Shown: positions 17,213 to 25,431 of the stretch, piece after piece
Layout: each line of letters begins with the position of its first letter
Position numbering within the stretch: the first letter of the stretch is position 1
Assembly: GCF_002950945.1 (NCBI RefSeq)
Contig: NZ_CP012673.1
Coordinates: forward strand, 14,127,501 to 14,191,500
Direction of reading: 5' to 3'
DNA: 64,000 bases
DNA from: Sorangium cellulosum
GTDB taxonomy: Bacteria > Myxococcota_A > Polyangia > Polyangiales > Polyangiaceae
Program-made: the position numbers and the translations under genes
The notes under the pieces: model-generated
Told to the model about the DNA's origin: nothing
Database searches by the model: none
Seen by the model: only the letters and a program-made list of their open reading frames with translations

Positions 17213-17953
17213 TCAGGCGGTGAAGCCGCCGTCGATATTCAGGCTGGCGCCGCTGACGAAGGCCCCTTCGGGGCCGGCCAGGTACGCCACCAAGCTGGCG
17301 ACCTCGTCGGCATGTCCGTAGCGCTGCACGGCGATCTGGCCTTTGAACTGGGTGGCGAGCGGTCCGTCGGCCGGGTTCATGTCGGTGTCCACGGGGCCAG
17401 GCTGGACGTTGTTCACCGTGATGCCGCGCGCCCCGAGATCCCGGGCCCAGCCGCGGGTCAGGCCGGCGACCGCTCCTTTGGTCGCGCCATAGACGGCCAT
17501 CCCGGGCGCGAGCGCCACGTCGCCGGAAACGCTCCCGATGTTGATGATGCGCCCGCCCTCGCCCATGTGGCGGACGGCCTCCTGCGTGGCGACGAAGAGG
17601 CCCCTGACGTTGACCGCCATGAGGCGATCGAACTCCTCCAGCGAGACCTGATCGATGGGTGTGATGGCGGCGACGCCGGCGTTGTTCACCAGCACGTCGA
17701 GCCGGCCGAGGGTCTTCACCGTCTGGGCGACGGCGCTCCTCACCGCCTCGACGTCGCTGCTGTCCGCCCGGATGGCGACCGCCCTGCCGCCCGCCGCCTC
17801 GATGGCGTGCACCACCTCGGCCGCCTTCGCGGGTGACGCGGCGTAGGTGATGGCCACCGCGGCGCCCTCGCGCGCCAGCCGCCTGGCGATCGCCGCCCCG
17901 ATACCCCGCGAACCCCCGGTGACCAGCGCAACCTTGCCCTTCAACGTACTCAT
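17213..17953 (-). CDS. SDR family oxidoreductase (FabG-like)
   Basis: 246-residue classical SDR. Cofactor motif VTGGSRGIG (11-19), NNAG (90-93) and catalytic Ser141, Tyr155 and Lys159 are all present. It is transcribed divergently from a TetR-family repressor, with identical palindromes near both starts, so it is almost certainly the repressor's target. Such TetR-SDR pairs often respond to aldehydes, quinones or other xenobiotics. A role in fatty-acid synthesis is unlikely, as no fab genes are near. Confidence 0.9.
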   Translation of the reverse strand: MSTLKGKVALVTGGSRGIGAAIARRLAREGAAVAITYAASPAKAAEVVHAIEAAGGRAVAIRADSSDVEAVRSAVAQTVKTLGRLDVLVNNAGVAAITPIDQVSLEEFDRLMAVNVRGLFVATQEAVRHMGEGGRIINIGSVSGDVALAPGMAVYGATKGAVAGLTRGWARDLGARGITVNNVQPGPVDTDMNPADGPLATQFKGQIAVQRYGHADEVASLVAYLAGPEGAFVSGASLNIDGGFTA

Positions 17954-17976
17954 CGTGGTGCCCTCTCTTTTTTTGT

Positions 17977-17990
17977 GGAACGATCGTTCC
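17977..17990. promoter_or_regulatory. TetR operator 1 (14-bp perfect palindrome)
   Basis: GGAACGATCGTTCC is a perfect 14-bp palindrome 24 bp upstream of the SDR start. A TTGACG hexamer on the minus strand at 18022-18027 could be the -35 of the SDR promoter, placing the palindrome within the transcription start area where a bound repressor would block expression. Confidence 0.75.
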
Positions 17991-18036
17991 TGAAGTGGAA
18001 GCTAAGTAGGTTGCTGCTGTCCGTCAAGCGATTTAT

Positions 18037-18050
18037 GGAACGATCGTTAT
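18037..18050. promoter_or_regulatory. TetR operator 2 overlapping the tetR start codon
   Basis: GGAACGATCGTTAT repeats the first 12 bases of operator 1 exactly 60 bp away; its AACGATCGTT core (18039-18048) is palindromic and abuts the ATG at 18049. This suggests autorepression. The TetR transcript would be leaderless or carry a very short leader if it starts inside the site. Confidence 0.65.
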
Positions 18051-18693
18051 GAAAAAAGCGACGGGGGTGGTCCAGCGGGGGCGAGGGCGGCCGCGCGGCT
18101 TCGATCAGGAGGTGGCGCTGGAGCGGGCCATGCTGCTGTTCTGGGAGCGGGGGTACGAGGCGACGTCGCTCGACGAGCTGAGCGCGGCGATGGGCATCAG
18201 CCCGTCGAGCCTCTACGCGACGTTCGGGGGCAAGGAGCAGCTGTTCCGGGCGGCGGTCGATCTGTATCTCGCCAGGGGGGGCGGGAACATGGCCCGCATC
18301 TTCGCCGAGGAGCCGACGGCCCGGGGCGCGGTGCGGCGGCTGCTCGAGACGGCGGCCGACGAGCTCACCCGAACCGATCATCCGTCCGGCTGCATGATCG
18401 CGCTGGCCGGGACCCAGTGCTCCCCCGGCGCCCGGCCCATCCAGGACCTGCTGCGGGGGCACCGGGAGGCCTGGCACGTCGCGCTCCAGGCGCGGATCCA
18501 GCGAGGCATCGAGGCTGGCGAGCTCGCGCCCGGCACGGACGCCGCCGCGCTGACCACGCTTTACTCGACCCTCTTGCTGGGGATGTCGGTCCAGGCGCGG
18601 GACGGCGCGTCGCGGGAGAGCCTCCGCGCGGCCGCCGAGGCCGCGATGCGGGCATGGCCCGGCGCGCCGCGCGGTCCGCAGGATCCCGCGTAG
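18049..18693 (+). CDS. TetR/AcrR family transcriptional repressor
   Basis: 214-residue one-component regulator. The N-terminal HTH (about 20-65) contains ALERAMLLFWERGYEATSLD and the recognition helix region ISPSSLYATFGGKEQLF; the C-terminal ligand domain resembles AcrR-type regulators with the GCMIAL motif. It sits head-to-head with the SDR gene and the intergenic palindromes at 17977 and 18037 are its likely binding sites. The inducer is unknown. Confidence 0.92.
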   Translation: MKKATGVVQRGRGRPRGFDQEVALERAMLLFWERGYEATSLDELSAAMGISPSSLYATFGGKEQLFRAAVDLYLARGGGNMARIFAEEPTARGAVRRLLETAADELTRTDHPSGCMIALAGTQCSPGARPIQDLLRGHREAWHVALQARIQRGIEAGELAPGTDAAALTTLYSTLLLGMSVQARDGASRESLRAAAEAAMRAWPGAPRGPQDPA

Positions 18694-18829
18694 CGCCGCG
18701 GAGGGCTCGGCTGGCGCCTTCGCCCCGCGGTCCGTCGTGCCGTCTCCGGGGCCAGCGCCAGCGCGGCAGGCGTCGCGCGGGCGGTGCTCGGCTCAACGTC
18801 CCGCGGCCCGGCGCGGGAGGGGTATGCCG

Positions 18830-19873
18830 TCAACGTGGGAGGGGCATCCACGCGCCATCGGTCGGGACGTGGACGTGTGCGGACAGGCTCTTCGCGGAGG
18901 CTTGCTGGACGAAGGCGGTGACCGGCTCGCGGTAATGGCCGAACGTGGTGTGGTGGATCGGGATCACGTGGCGGGCGCGGAGGAGCGCGGCGGCGGCGAC
19001 GGCTTCGTCGGCGTTCATCGTGCGGAGCCCGCGCGCCCCGTCGACGCCGACGGCGCCGAGGTGCGGAAGCCAGAGATCGATGGGCGCGAAGCGCGTCGCC
19101 ACCGCGCGCATGCGATCGGTGAAGACCGAGTCGCCGGTCCAGTAGATGGCGTACGGCCTCTCGCCGCCTTCCCAGCGGATCACGTATCCATTGCCCTTTC
19201 CGAGCGTCGCGTCGAGCTCCGGGTCGTGGGTGTGGTTTGCCGGCACCGCGAGGATCCGGAGGCGGCCCGAGCGGGCCGGGATGACCGTTTCCTGGTCCCA
19301 GTCGAGCGGCGTCAGCCTCGTGAACCCCGCTGCGCGCGCCGCGTCGGCCGCGTCGGGAGGCAGCACGAAGGGCACGTCCTTCGGGAGGGTCTCCTTGGCG
19401 ACCGCGTCGAAGTGGTCGGCGTGGTTGTGGCTGAGGAGGAGGACGTCGAGGCGCCCGAGCGGCTCGGCGGGAGGATCCGTGTAGCGGGCGACGGGCGCGT
19501 TCTCGACCCCGGTCGACGGGTGTCTGGGCAACACGAACGCGGCGGGGCCGCGCGGTCCGAGGACGGGGTCGGTGAGGAGCCGGAGGCCGCCGAGCTCGAG
19601 GATCGCCGTCGGACCGCCGCGCCACTGGAGGCGTCCGATCGAGGTCTCGGCTGCCGGGCCAGGCGGCGGCGTGCTGGTTCCGCCGGGCCTCGCCGGCGCG
19701 CAGGCGATGAGGATCAGCGCGAGCAGCGGAGCCGCGGTCGACGCCACGATCGCCGCCGCGGATCGCCGGAGGCGTGTCGAGCGCTTGCCGCGCGCGTGTT
19801 CTGCCCTGGTGCGCTGCGCGTGTTGCTCGGGACGTGGGGTCGAGCGGTCCGGGGCCCTTGGGATCTCGTTCAT
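18830..19873 (-). CDS. MBL-fold metallohydrolase lipoprotein
   Basis: 347-residue metallo-beta-lactamase-fold hydrolase with an N-terminal anchor. A basic leader precedes a hydrophobic segment ending LILIAC (Cys58). The metal-binding motif SHNHADH covers 148-154, followed by NHTHDPELD, a TGDSV segment and IPIHHTTFGHYREP. The pattern resembles UlaG/NAPE-PLD-type MBL proteins. The ATG at 19873 follows GGAGGAGACG and overlaps the stop of the upstream TetR gene (ATGA), so the two are co-translated and the regulator probably controls the hydrolase. Substrate unknown; a phosphodiester lipid is one possibility. Confidence 0.88.
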   Translation of the reverse strand: MNEIPRAPDRSTPRPEQHAQRTRAEHARGKRSTRLRRSAAAIVASTAAPLLALILIACAPARPGGTSTPPPGPAAETSIGRLQWRGGPTAILELGGLRLLTDPVLGPRGPAAFVLPRHPSTGVENAPVARYTDPPAEPLGRLDVLLLSHNHADHFDAVAKETLPKDVPFVLPPDAADAARAAGFTRLTPLDWDQETVIPARSGRLRILAVPANHTHDPELDATLGKGNGYVIRWEGGERPYAIYWTGDSVFTDRMRAVATRFAPIDLWLPHLGAVGVDGARGLRTMNADEAVAAAALLRARHVIPIHHTTFGHYREPVTAFVQQASAKSLSAHVHVPTDGAWMPLPR

Positions 19874-20445
19874 CGTCGTCTCCTCCCTGGCCGCGCTGCG
19901 GTGAGGAGCATCTGGGCGAGGGACCGGGCGCGCGCGGCGGCGCCCGCTCCCCCTTCGCGGACGGCGGTCACCGTCGCGCCGTCGATCAGCAGCATGAGCT
20001 GCGGCGCCAGCGCGTTTGCGTCCGGCATGCCGGCCTCGCGCAGGAGCGTCTCGAGGTAATCGATGAGCCGCAGCTTGTGGCGCTGCGACGCCTCGTGGGC
20101 GGGGTGGCTGCGGCTGGCCACCTCGACCATCGTGTTGAGGAACGCGCAGCCGCGGAAGTCGTTTGCGGCGAACCGCTCGGCGAGCGCGTCGAAGACCGCG
20201 AGCGGCCGTTCCAGCGGGTCCTCCGTCAAGGCGGCCACCCGCCCGGCCAGCCACTCGCGGAACCGCGCGTCGCGGGCGTCGAGCACCGCCACAAGCAGCT
20301 CGTCCTTGGTCCGGAAGTGCCGGTAAAAGGTGGCCTTTGCGACGTCCGCCTCGGCGATCAGGCGGTCGACGCCGACGGCGCGGTATCCCTCCGCGTAAAA
20401 GAGGCGCTCTGCGACCTCGAGGATGTGGCGCCGGGTGTCCGTCAC
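19870..20445 (-). CDS. TetR/AcrR family transcriptional regulator
   Basis: 191-residue regulator with a canonical HTH (ILEVAERLFYAEGYRAVGVD, VAKATFYRHFRTKDELLVAV) and a C-terminal domain of the type with DFRGCAFLNTMVE. It starts at a GTG (20445), 14 bp from a perfect inverted repeat that is its likely operator. Its stop codon overlaps the start of the MBL-fold gene, so both genes form an autoregulated operon. Confidence 0.92.
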   Translation of the reverse strand: MTDTRRHILEVAERLFYAEGYRAVGVDRLIAEADVAKATFYRHFRTKDELLVAVLDARDARFREWLAGRVAALTEDPLERPLAVFDALAERFAANDFRGCAFLNTMVEVASRSHPAHEASQRHKLRLIDYLETLLREAGMPDANALAPQLMLLIDGATVTAVREGGAGAAARARSLAQMLLTAARPGRRRR

Positions 20446-20458
20446 GGTCCCCGTGATT

Positions 20459-20478
20459 AAGACAGACAGGTCTGTCTT
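20459..20478. promoter_or_regulatory. TetR operator (9-bp perfect inverted repeat)
   Basis: AAGACAGAC (20459-20467) and GTCTGTCTT (20470-20478) are perfect inverted arms around AG. The centre resembles ACAGACAGGTCTGT-type operators of TetR regulators. It lies 13 bp before the regulator's start codon, where binding would repress the TetR-MBL operon. Confidence 0.75.
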
Positions 20479-20630
20479 GTCAAGGACGTGATCTTGCGGC
20501 CGGGTGCCTCCTCGCCCGGTTCGTCTTGGTGGAATCAGGGACGAACGTCTAGATCGGCCAGACGAGACTCCTTCTTAAACACCGGCCCACGGCCGATGGT
20601 CGTCAGCCCACCCCGCCCGTCGTATCCCAT

Positions 20631-20740
20631 CTTCCGTCTTCCGTCTCCCGTCTCCCGTCTCCCGTCCGCGTCTCCCGTGCTCGTGCTCGTGCTCGTGCTC
20701 GCTCCATCTCTCCGCCCCCCCGCCCCCCCGCCCCCCCGGG
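20631..20740. repeat. Low-complexity block of heptamer, hexamer and C-run repeats
   Basis: CTTCCGT/CTCCCGT heptamers (20631-20679), four GTGCTC hexamers (about 20678-20701) and three C7-G runs (about 20714-20738) follow one another in the gap between the TetR operator and the convergent 3' end of the oxidoreductase gene. No gene is seen here. Confidence 0.75.
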
Positions 20741-20758
20741 GGTCTCCTCAACCCACCC

Positions 20759-21787
20759 CTAATCCGACACCTTAATCAGCAGCTTCCCCACCTTATTCGG
20801 CAAGAACAGCATCTGCAGCGCCTCAGGCGCATTCTCCAACCCCTCCACCACATGCTCCCTCCACTTGATCTTCCCCTCCTTCATCCACCCATAGATCTTC
20901 TCGACCGCCTCCGGAAACCTCGCGTGATAATCGCTGACGATGAACCCCTCCACCCTCAGCCGCTGCATCAAGATCAGCGGAAACCGCGTAGGCCCAGGCC
21001 GCGGCTCCTTGTCGTTGTACGTCGCGATCAGCCCGCACACCGCCACCCGCCCGTACAGGTTCATCTTGTCGAGCACCGCATCGAGGATCTCCCCCCCCAC
21101 GTTCTCGAAGTCGACGTCCACCCCGTTCGGACACTCCCGCTCGAGCCCCTTCGCCACGTCCTCGGTCTTGTAATTGATGCACGCGTCAAACCCGAGCTCC
21201 TCGGTGACGTACTTGCACCCTGCCTCGCTCCCCGCGATCCCCACCACCCGGCACCCCGCGATCTTGCCCATCTGCCCGACCAGGGATCCCACCGACCCCG
21301 CGGCGGCGGACACGACCAGCGTCTCGCCGGCCTTCGGCTTCGCCGTCTCGAACAGCCCGAAATACGCGGTCAGCCCTCCGGTGAGGTGGAGCGGGCAGAG
21401 GAACGCGCTGAGCGGCGCGTCCAGCTTGGGCAGCGGCGCGAGGAACGGGATCTCCTCGGGCCGTCCCACGTTGTAGTCCTGCCACCCGAGCAGCCCGGTC
21501 ACGAGATCACCTGCGCGGTAGTCGGGGTGGCGGGACGACTCGACCACCCCGGCCCCGCCGGCGCGCATGACCTCGCCCGCGCTCACGGGGGGCATGTATT
21601 GTTTCACGTCGCTCATCCAGACCCGGTTGGTCGGATCCACGGACAGGTAGCGGGTGCGGACGATGATCTCGCCGTCGCCCGGCTCGCGGACGGGGCTCGT
21701 GCGGAGCTCGAAATGGCTGCGGTCCGGCATCCCTTCGGGCCGGGACTTGAAGAGGTACTGTCGGTTCGTCAGGCTCGTGGTGCTCAT
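20759..21787 (-). CDS. NADP-dependent MDR oxidoreductase (leukotriene B4 dehydrogenase/YncB-like)
   Basis: 342-residue zinc-independent medium-chain reductase. The N-terminus NRQYLFKSRPEGMPDRSHFE and the R-T-R-Y-L-S-V-D-P motif are typical of the LTD/PGR family. The nucleotide-binding loop is AAAGSVGSLVGQMGKIAGC, and the C-terminal part has GRVAVCGLIATYN. It probably reduces alpha,beta-unsaturated ketones or aldehydes. The ATG at 21787 fits the family start although the ribosome-binding site is weak. It is divergent from the kinase at 21918. Confidence 0.92.
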   Translation of the reverse strand: MSTTSLTNRQYLFKSRPEGMPDRSHFELRTSPVREPGDGEIIVRTRYLSVDPTNRVWMSDVKQYMPPVSAGEVMRAGGAGVVESSRHPDYRAGDLVTGLLGWQDYNVGRPEEIPFLAPLPKLDAPLSAFLCPLHLTGGLTAYFGLFETAKPKAGETLVVSAAAGSVGSLVGQMGKIAGCRVVGIAGSEAGCKYVTEELGFDACINYKTEDVAKGLERECPNGVDVDFENVGGEILDAVLDKMNLYGRVAVCGLIATYNDKEPRPGPTRFPLILMQRLRVEGFIVSDYHARFPEAVEKIYGWMKEGKIKWREHVVEGLENAPEALQMLFLPNKVGKLLIKVSD

Positions 21788-21917
21788 GCCACGAAGCTAG
21801 ACGTCGCAGGGCTCCACGGGAAGCCGCCTCGTGCCCTCTCCCTCGGCCCCTCTCCTTCGGCCCCTCGCCCCTCCAGCCGTCGCCCCGCGGCCGGGCGCAG
21901 GTGATACCATCCCCTCC

Positions 21918-22856
21918 ATGGGGATCGAGGAAGACCTGGCAGAGCAGCGCGTCGGCACGTGGATCGGCCCGTGGGCGGTCGAGCGTGTCCTCGGCGTGGG
22001 CGGCATGGCGAGCGTCTTCTACTGCCGTCGCGCCGACGGGTGCGTGGCGGCGGTGAAGCTCTTGCACCCCGAGCTCGCCGGCATCGACGAGGTGCGCAAG
22101 CGGTTCTTGCGCGAGGGCCCGATCGGCATCGCGCTGGCCGCGCTGGCGCCGATCTGCGAGGGGCTGCCGCAGGTGCTGGAGGCGGGCGCCACGGCGGACG
22201 GCGCGGTGTACATGGCGATGGAGGTGCTCGAGGGCGAGACCGTCTGGGACCGCATGGCCCGGCACGGGACGCTCCCGATCGGCCAGGTGATCGCGCTCGC
22301 CGAGCGGGTCCTCGAGGTGCTGGCGCTGGCGCACGACCACGGCATCGTCCACCGCGATCTCAAGCCCGAGAACCTGCACATCGGCAACGACGGTCGCGTG
22401 CGGGTGCTCGATTTCGGCCTCGCTCGTGTCCTCGATCCGCTGCTCGAGGACATCGCGGGCGTGCCGGAGATGACGAAGACCAGCACGGGCGTGTCGATCG
22501 GCACGGACGACTACATGGCGCCCGAGCAGGCCCTGGGTCTCATCCGCGAGATCGACGGCCGCACGGACATCTTCGGCCTCGGCGCGACGATGTTCCGTCT
22601 GCTCGCCGGCCGCACGATCCACGGCAACCTGGAGGACGCGCGCCTGCTCATCGCCGCCGCCACGGAGAAGGCGCCGCCGCTCGCGCAGCACGCCCCCACG
22701 GCGCCGCCCGGCCTGTGCGCCGTCGTCGACCGCGCCCTCGCGTTCGACAAGCAGCAGCGTTACCCCGACGCGAGGACGATGCGCGCCGACCTCGGCGCCG
22801 TGCGCGCGGGGGTCGAGCCGCCCTACGCGACGGCGGCGGCGAGGGGGCGAACGTAG
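21918..22856 (+). CDS. Small Ser/Thr protein kinase
   Basis: 312-residue soluble Hanks-type kinase with no transmembrane or sensor domain. The Gly-rich loop is GVGGMASVF, the ATP-binding Lys is Lys47 in AAVKLL, the catalytic loop is HRDLKPEN (145-152), the magnesium loop DFG is at 165-167 and APEQ at 201-204. The P+1 region reads GTDDYMAPE, where most bacterial kinases have GTPxYMAPE. The ATG at 21918 starts 13 residues before the first strand. It converges with a lipoprotein gene 20 bp away. The substrate is unknown. Confidence 0.93.
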   Translation: MGIEEDLAEQRVGTWIGPWAVERVLGVGGMASVFYCRRADGCVAAVKLLHPELAGIDEVRKRFLREGPIGIALAALAPICEGLPQVLEAGATADGAVYMAMEVLEGETVWDRMARHGTLPIGQVIALAERVLEVLALAHDHGIVHRDLKPENLHIGNDGRVRVLDFGLARVLDPLLEDIAGVPEMTKTSTGVSIGTDDYMAPEQALGLIREIDGRTDIFGLGATMFRLLAGRTIHGNLEDARLLIAAATEKAPPLAQHAPTAPPGLCAVVDRALAFDKQQRYPDARTMRADLGAVRAGVEPPYATAAARGRT

Positions 22857-22877
22857 CGCTGGCGGCGCGAGACGAGG

Positions 22878-23882
22878 TCAGCGCTCCTGGTCGAAGCGCG
22901 ACCAGCCGCCGAGCGTGACGCCCGGCGTGCGCGCCAGGAATGCCTGCAGCTGAGTCGGCGGCGACGCCCAGGCCGAGAGGCGCTTCGGCCGCTCCGTGAG
23001 CGGCACCGTCGCCGAGCGCGAGTAGGAGCTCCAGGCGCCGTCGCTGCACGCATAACAGGCGGAGCGCGCGAGCTGCGCCGTGAGCCGGAGCCACCCGCTC
23101 GGGCTGTAGGCAGGCGCGATCTGCACGAGCTCCGGCGAGTCCTCCTCTTGCCGCGCGGCCCCCGGGTCCTCCTCGGACTCGTCCAGGATCACCTCGGCCG
23201 CCTCCTGCAGCGCCGGCGCGCCGGGCACCTCGGCGAGCAGATCGACCGCCGCGCCCAGCTCGGCGTTCCACACCACGAACGCCGCGCCCTCGGAGCCGTG
23301 CGCGCCGCATCCGTCGCGGTACGTCCGCTCCTCGACGAACAGGTACGGTCCCACGCTCCCGATCAACGTCGCCGTGTGGTGGATCTCGTTGAGGTCCTCC
23401 TCGGCTGGCGGTGTGATCACCTCCTGGCGTCCGTCCTCCCCGCGCCGCACGAGCGTCGCGCGGGTCCCCGTACCGTCGCCGGGCTCGCGCTGGATGCCGT
23501 TCCAGAGCTCGCAGGCCGAGGTGGCCACCTGCTCTTCGCCCGCTTCCCAGCGCCACGCGCCGCGGCGGGTTGCCACGACGATCCCGGGCTCCTCGCGGAT
23601 GACCGCGCCGTCCTCGGCGACGTGCCATGTCCTCGGCGGCGCGCCGCCGGTGTTGCCCCAGACCAGGATCACCCCGCCCATCTCGGCGTCGGACGCGGCG
23701 TTGAGGTCGGGCGAGGGCGAGGCGGGCGCGGGCGTGAGCGCAACCTCGGTGGGGCCGGGACGGGCGGGCAGGGGGCGGCCGGCACAGCCGGCGATCAGGG
23801 GCAGGCCGGCACAGCCGGCGATCAGGGGCAGAACAGCGATCAGCGCGGCGGGGAGGGGAGAGGGGCGGGAGGAGCGCAGCAT
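22878..23882 (-). CDS. Hypothetical lipoprotein with a duplicated lipobox
   Basis: 334-residue exported protein of unknown function. The signal peptide contains LPLIAGCAG twice in a row (Cys24 and Cys33), created by the 27-bp tandem duplication at 23777-23830. The mature region has WGNTGGAPPRTWHVAEDG, a Cys pair near the C-terminus (SACYAC) and Glu-rich stretches, with no family I recognise. Start is the ATG at 23882; a GTG at 23900 is an alternative. Either Cys could be lipidated, the first being closer to the usual position. Confidence 0.7.
   Translation of the reverse strand: MLRSSRPSPLPAALIAVLPLIAGCAGLPLIAGCAGRPLPARPGPTEVALTPAPASPSPDLNAASDAEMGGVILVWGNTGGAPPRTWHVAEDGAVIREEPGIVVATRRGAWRWEAGEEQVATSACELWNGIQREPGDGTGTRATLVRRGEDGRQEVITPPAEEDLNEIHHTATLIGSVGPYLFVEERTYRDGCGAHGSEGAAFVVWNAELGAAVDLLAEVPGAPALQEAAEVILDESEEDPGAARQEEDSPELVQIAPAYSPSGWLRLTAQLARSACYACSDGAWSSYSRSATVPLTERPKRLSAWASPPTQLQAFLARTPGVTLGGWSRFDQER
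23777..23830. repeat. 27-bp perfect tandem duplication in a signal peptide
   Basis: Bases 23777-23803 are repeated without change at 23804-23830. The unit is 27 bp, so the frame is kept and nine residues including the lipobox are duplicated in the lipoprotein encoded on the minus strand. Confidence 0.92.
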
Positions 23883-24168
23883 GCCGGCCGAGATGAGCAC
23901 GGCGTGTGCCGGGGCGCACCTCCGCGACGGCCCGTGCGGGAGCTCGCGCAGGTGTTGCCGGCCGCCCACGCTGCGTGGCAGGCCGGCTCCACCGGGGCGC
24001 CGGGGCGCCGAGCAGAGGGGAGCCTCGGAGCCTCCATGAGGCAGCCGGAATCCGGCGGGGAGGTGGGAAGCGAGGGCAGCTGACGAAAGGGGGAAGAGGG
24101 ATGTCTCGCGCCGGCAGGACGAGGCGGGGTTGGGCGCTTGCCAGCCTGCGGAGGGCCGCGGCGTCCGT

Positions 24169-25074
24169 TCAGGAATCGATCGTGGCGAGGAGCTCTCGGG
24201 CATCGCTGACGACCGCGGCGCGGCGGATCCAGCGATCCAGCTCGGCGATGTCGGTGCTTGCGAGCACGTATTCGCGGACGTCCGCCGGGACCTCCAGCCC
24301 GCGCGCTTCGAGGACGGCGAGCACGTCATGCGCCTTGGTCTTCAGGGCGCCCTCTCGCAGCCCTTCCTCCCGGCCCTTCTCCACGCCCTTGGCCACGTAG
24401 CTGCGCGCAAACTCGCTCTGAAATTCGTATCCGGCCTTCATCATCGCCTCCAACGTCCGCCTCGCCGCTTCGTTCAGTGAGGATAGCACCAGGTCTGCGT
24501 ACAAGGCGCGGCGCTCCTCGTCGAGCCCGGGTGTCGCTGCCAGAAACGCCGTGCCGATGGCCTCCCCGGCCTCGCTCTGCCCGTGCGCCATCGCCGAGAG
24601 CACGACGACCTCGGGCGCCGCCTTCGCCTGCTCGGCGTCCGTCACGACCGGGACGGCCTCGGGCCCGAGCACCAGCGGCGTCAGCGTCCAGCCCGGGTGG
24701 CCCGTGTCGATCGGCCGCGAGCACCACCGCGCCATCGCAGGGTGGATCGCAACCACCAGGAGCTGGGTAGGGCAGCGATGCCGTGCCCGCGTCTGCGCGA
24801 CGTACACCGGCCAGGCGTACGGCTTGTCCAGGTCCACGCCGAGCTGGACCTCGACGACGATGCCCATCGCAGGCCGCTGCTGCTCGCCGACCAGCACGAG
24901 GACGAGATCCGCCCGGCGGTCGGAGGGCAGGATCTCGGTGAGGTCGGAGGACTCGACACGCGCTTCGTGGAACGTCGGGACGGGCTGGCCGAGGGCGTCG
25001 TGCAGCATCTCGGCGGCCAGCGTGGGGCGGTTCTTGAAGAGCTCCACCAAGGCTTCATGGATCACGGAGGGCAT
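24169..25074 (-). CDS. PD-(D/E)XK-like nuclease-superfamily protein
   Basis: 301-residue protein of a type frequent in myxobacterial genomes. The putative nuclease core has Asp56 (RRADLVLVLV) and Glu75-x-Gln77 (VVEVQLGVDLDKPYAWPVYVA), a PD-(D/E)XK variant with Gln in place of Lys. The C-terminal half is helical, with a charged SYVAKGVEKGREEGLREGALK segment like that of Rpn/transposase-associated nucleases. The ATG at 25074 fits the conserved start. Catalytic activity is uncertain because of the Lys to Gln change. It lies beside an accessory patch, which fits a mobile-element origin. Confidence 0.65.
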   Translation of the reverse strand: MPSVIHEALVELFKNRPTLAAEMLHDALGQPVPTFHEARVESSDLTEILPSDRRADLVLVLVGEQQRPAMGIVVEVQLGVDLDKPYAWPVYVAQTRARHRCPTQLLVVAIHPAMARWCSRPIDTGHPGWTLTPLVLGPEAVPVVTDAEQAKAAPEVVVLSAMAHGQSEAGEAIGTAFLAATPGLDEERRALYADLVLSSLNEAARRTLEAMMKAGYEFQSEFARSYVAKGVEKGREEGLREGALKTKAHDVLAVLEARGLEVPADVREYVLASTDIAELDRWIRRAAVVSDARELLATIDS

Positions 25075-25360
25075 TGGGTTGTCTCTCAGGGAGGTACGGG
25101 CATGCTGGGGTTCAGGCGGCATGCCGGGCTCATGCGGCGCAGGTCGCAGGGGCCGAGCAGCAGCGTCCTGAGCTTGGATTCCGGGCAGCGTCGTGATTTG
25201 GTCACGCTTTGGGGGGCCTGGGGGGCCTTGATGCGGGGGCCGGGGACTCCAGCAGAGAGGCTCGAGAGCACAGGGCGAATTGACGGATTGGTCGCCGCAG
25301 AGATGGTCTCAAGAGCTATGACGCAGGGGTCGCAGTGTCCCTCGCGTGCGCGCCCCGGAG

Positions 25361-25395
25361 ATTCAGAACCGGGTTCGATTCCCGGCGCCTCCACC
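25361..25395 (+). other. tRNA/tmRNA 3'-end-like fragment (T-arm plus acceptor strand)
   Basis: CCGGG-TTCGATT-CCCGG (25369-25385) is a perfect T-arm with the standard TTCGATT loop. CGCCTCCA-CC (25386-25395) follows like an acceptor 3' strand with discriminator A and a U70-type T, as in tRNA-Ala and tmRNA. No matching 5' half (GGGGGCG or GGAGGCG with D-arm or tmRNA body) is visible upstream. It therefore looks like a detached 3' end, the usual footprint of an element that integrated into a tRNA or ssrA gene. Confidence 0.55.
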
Positions 25396-25397
25396 GA

Positions 25398-25431
25398 GAA
25401 GACACGGCGAGAGCCGTGTCTTCTGCTTTTT
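25398..25431 (+). terminator. Strong intrinsic terminator
   Basis: GAAGACACGGC (25398-25408) pairs perfectly with GCCGTGTCTTC (25413-25423) around a GAGA tetraloop, followed by TGCTTTTT. It directly follows the tRNA/tmRNA-like 3' end and is the clearest rho-independent terminator in the window. Confidence 0.92.

Noticed and set aside
25290..25395. Complete tRNA or tmRNA gene
   Set aside because: The T-arm and 3' acceptor strand are present, but no complementary 5' acceptor strand, D-arm or anticodon arm, and no tmRNA tag region or 5' end, can be found upstream.
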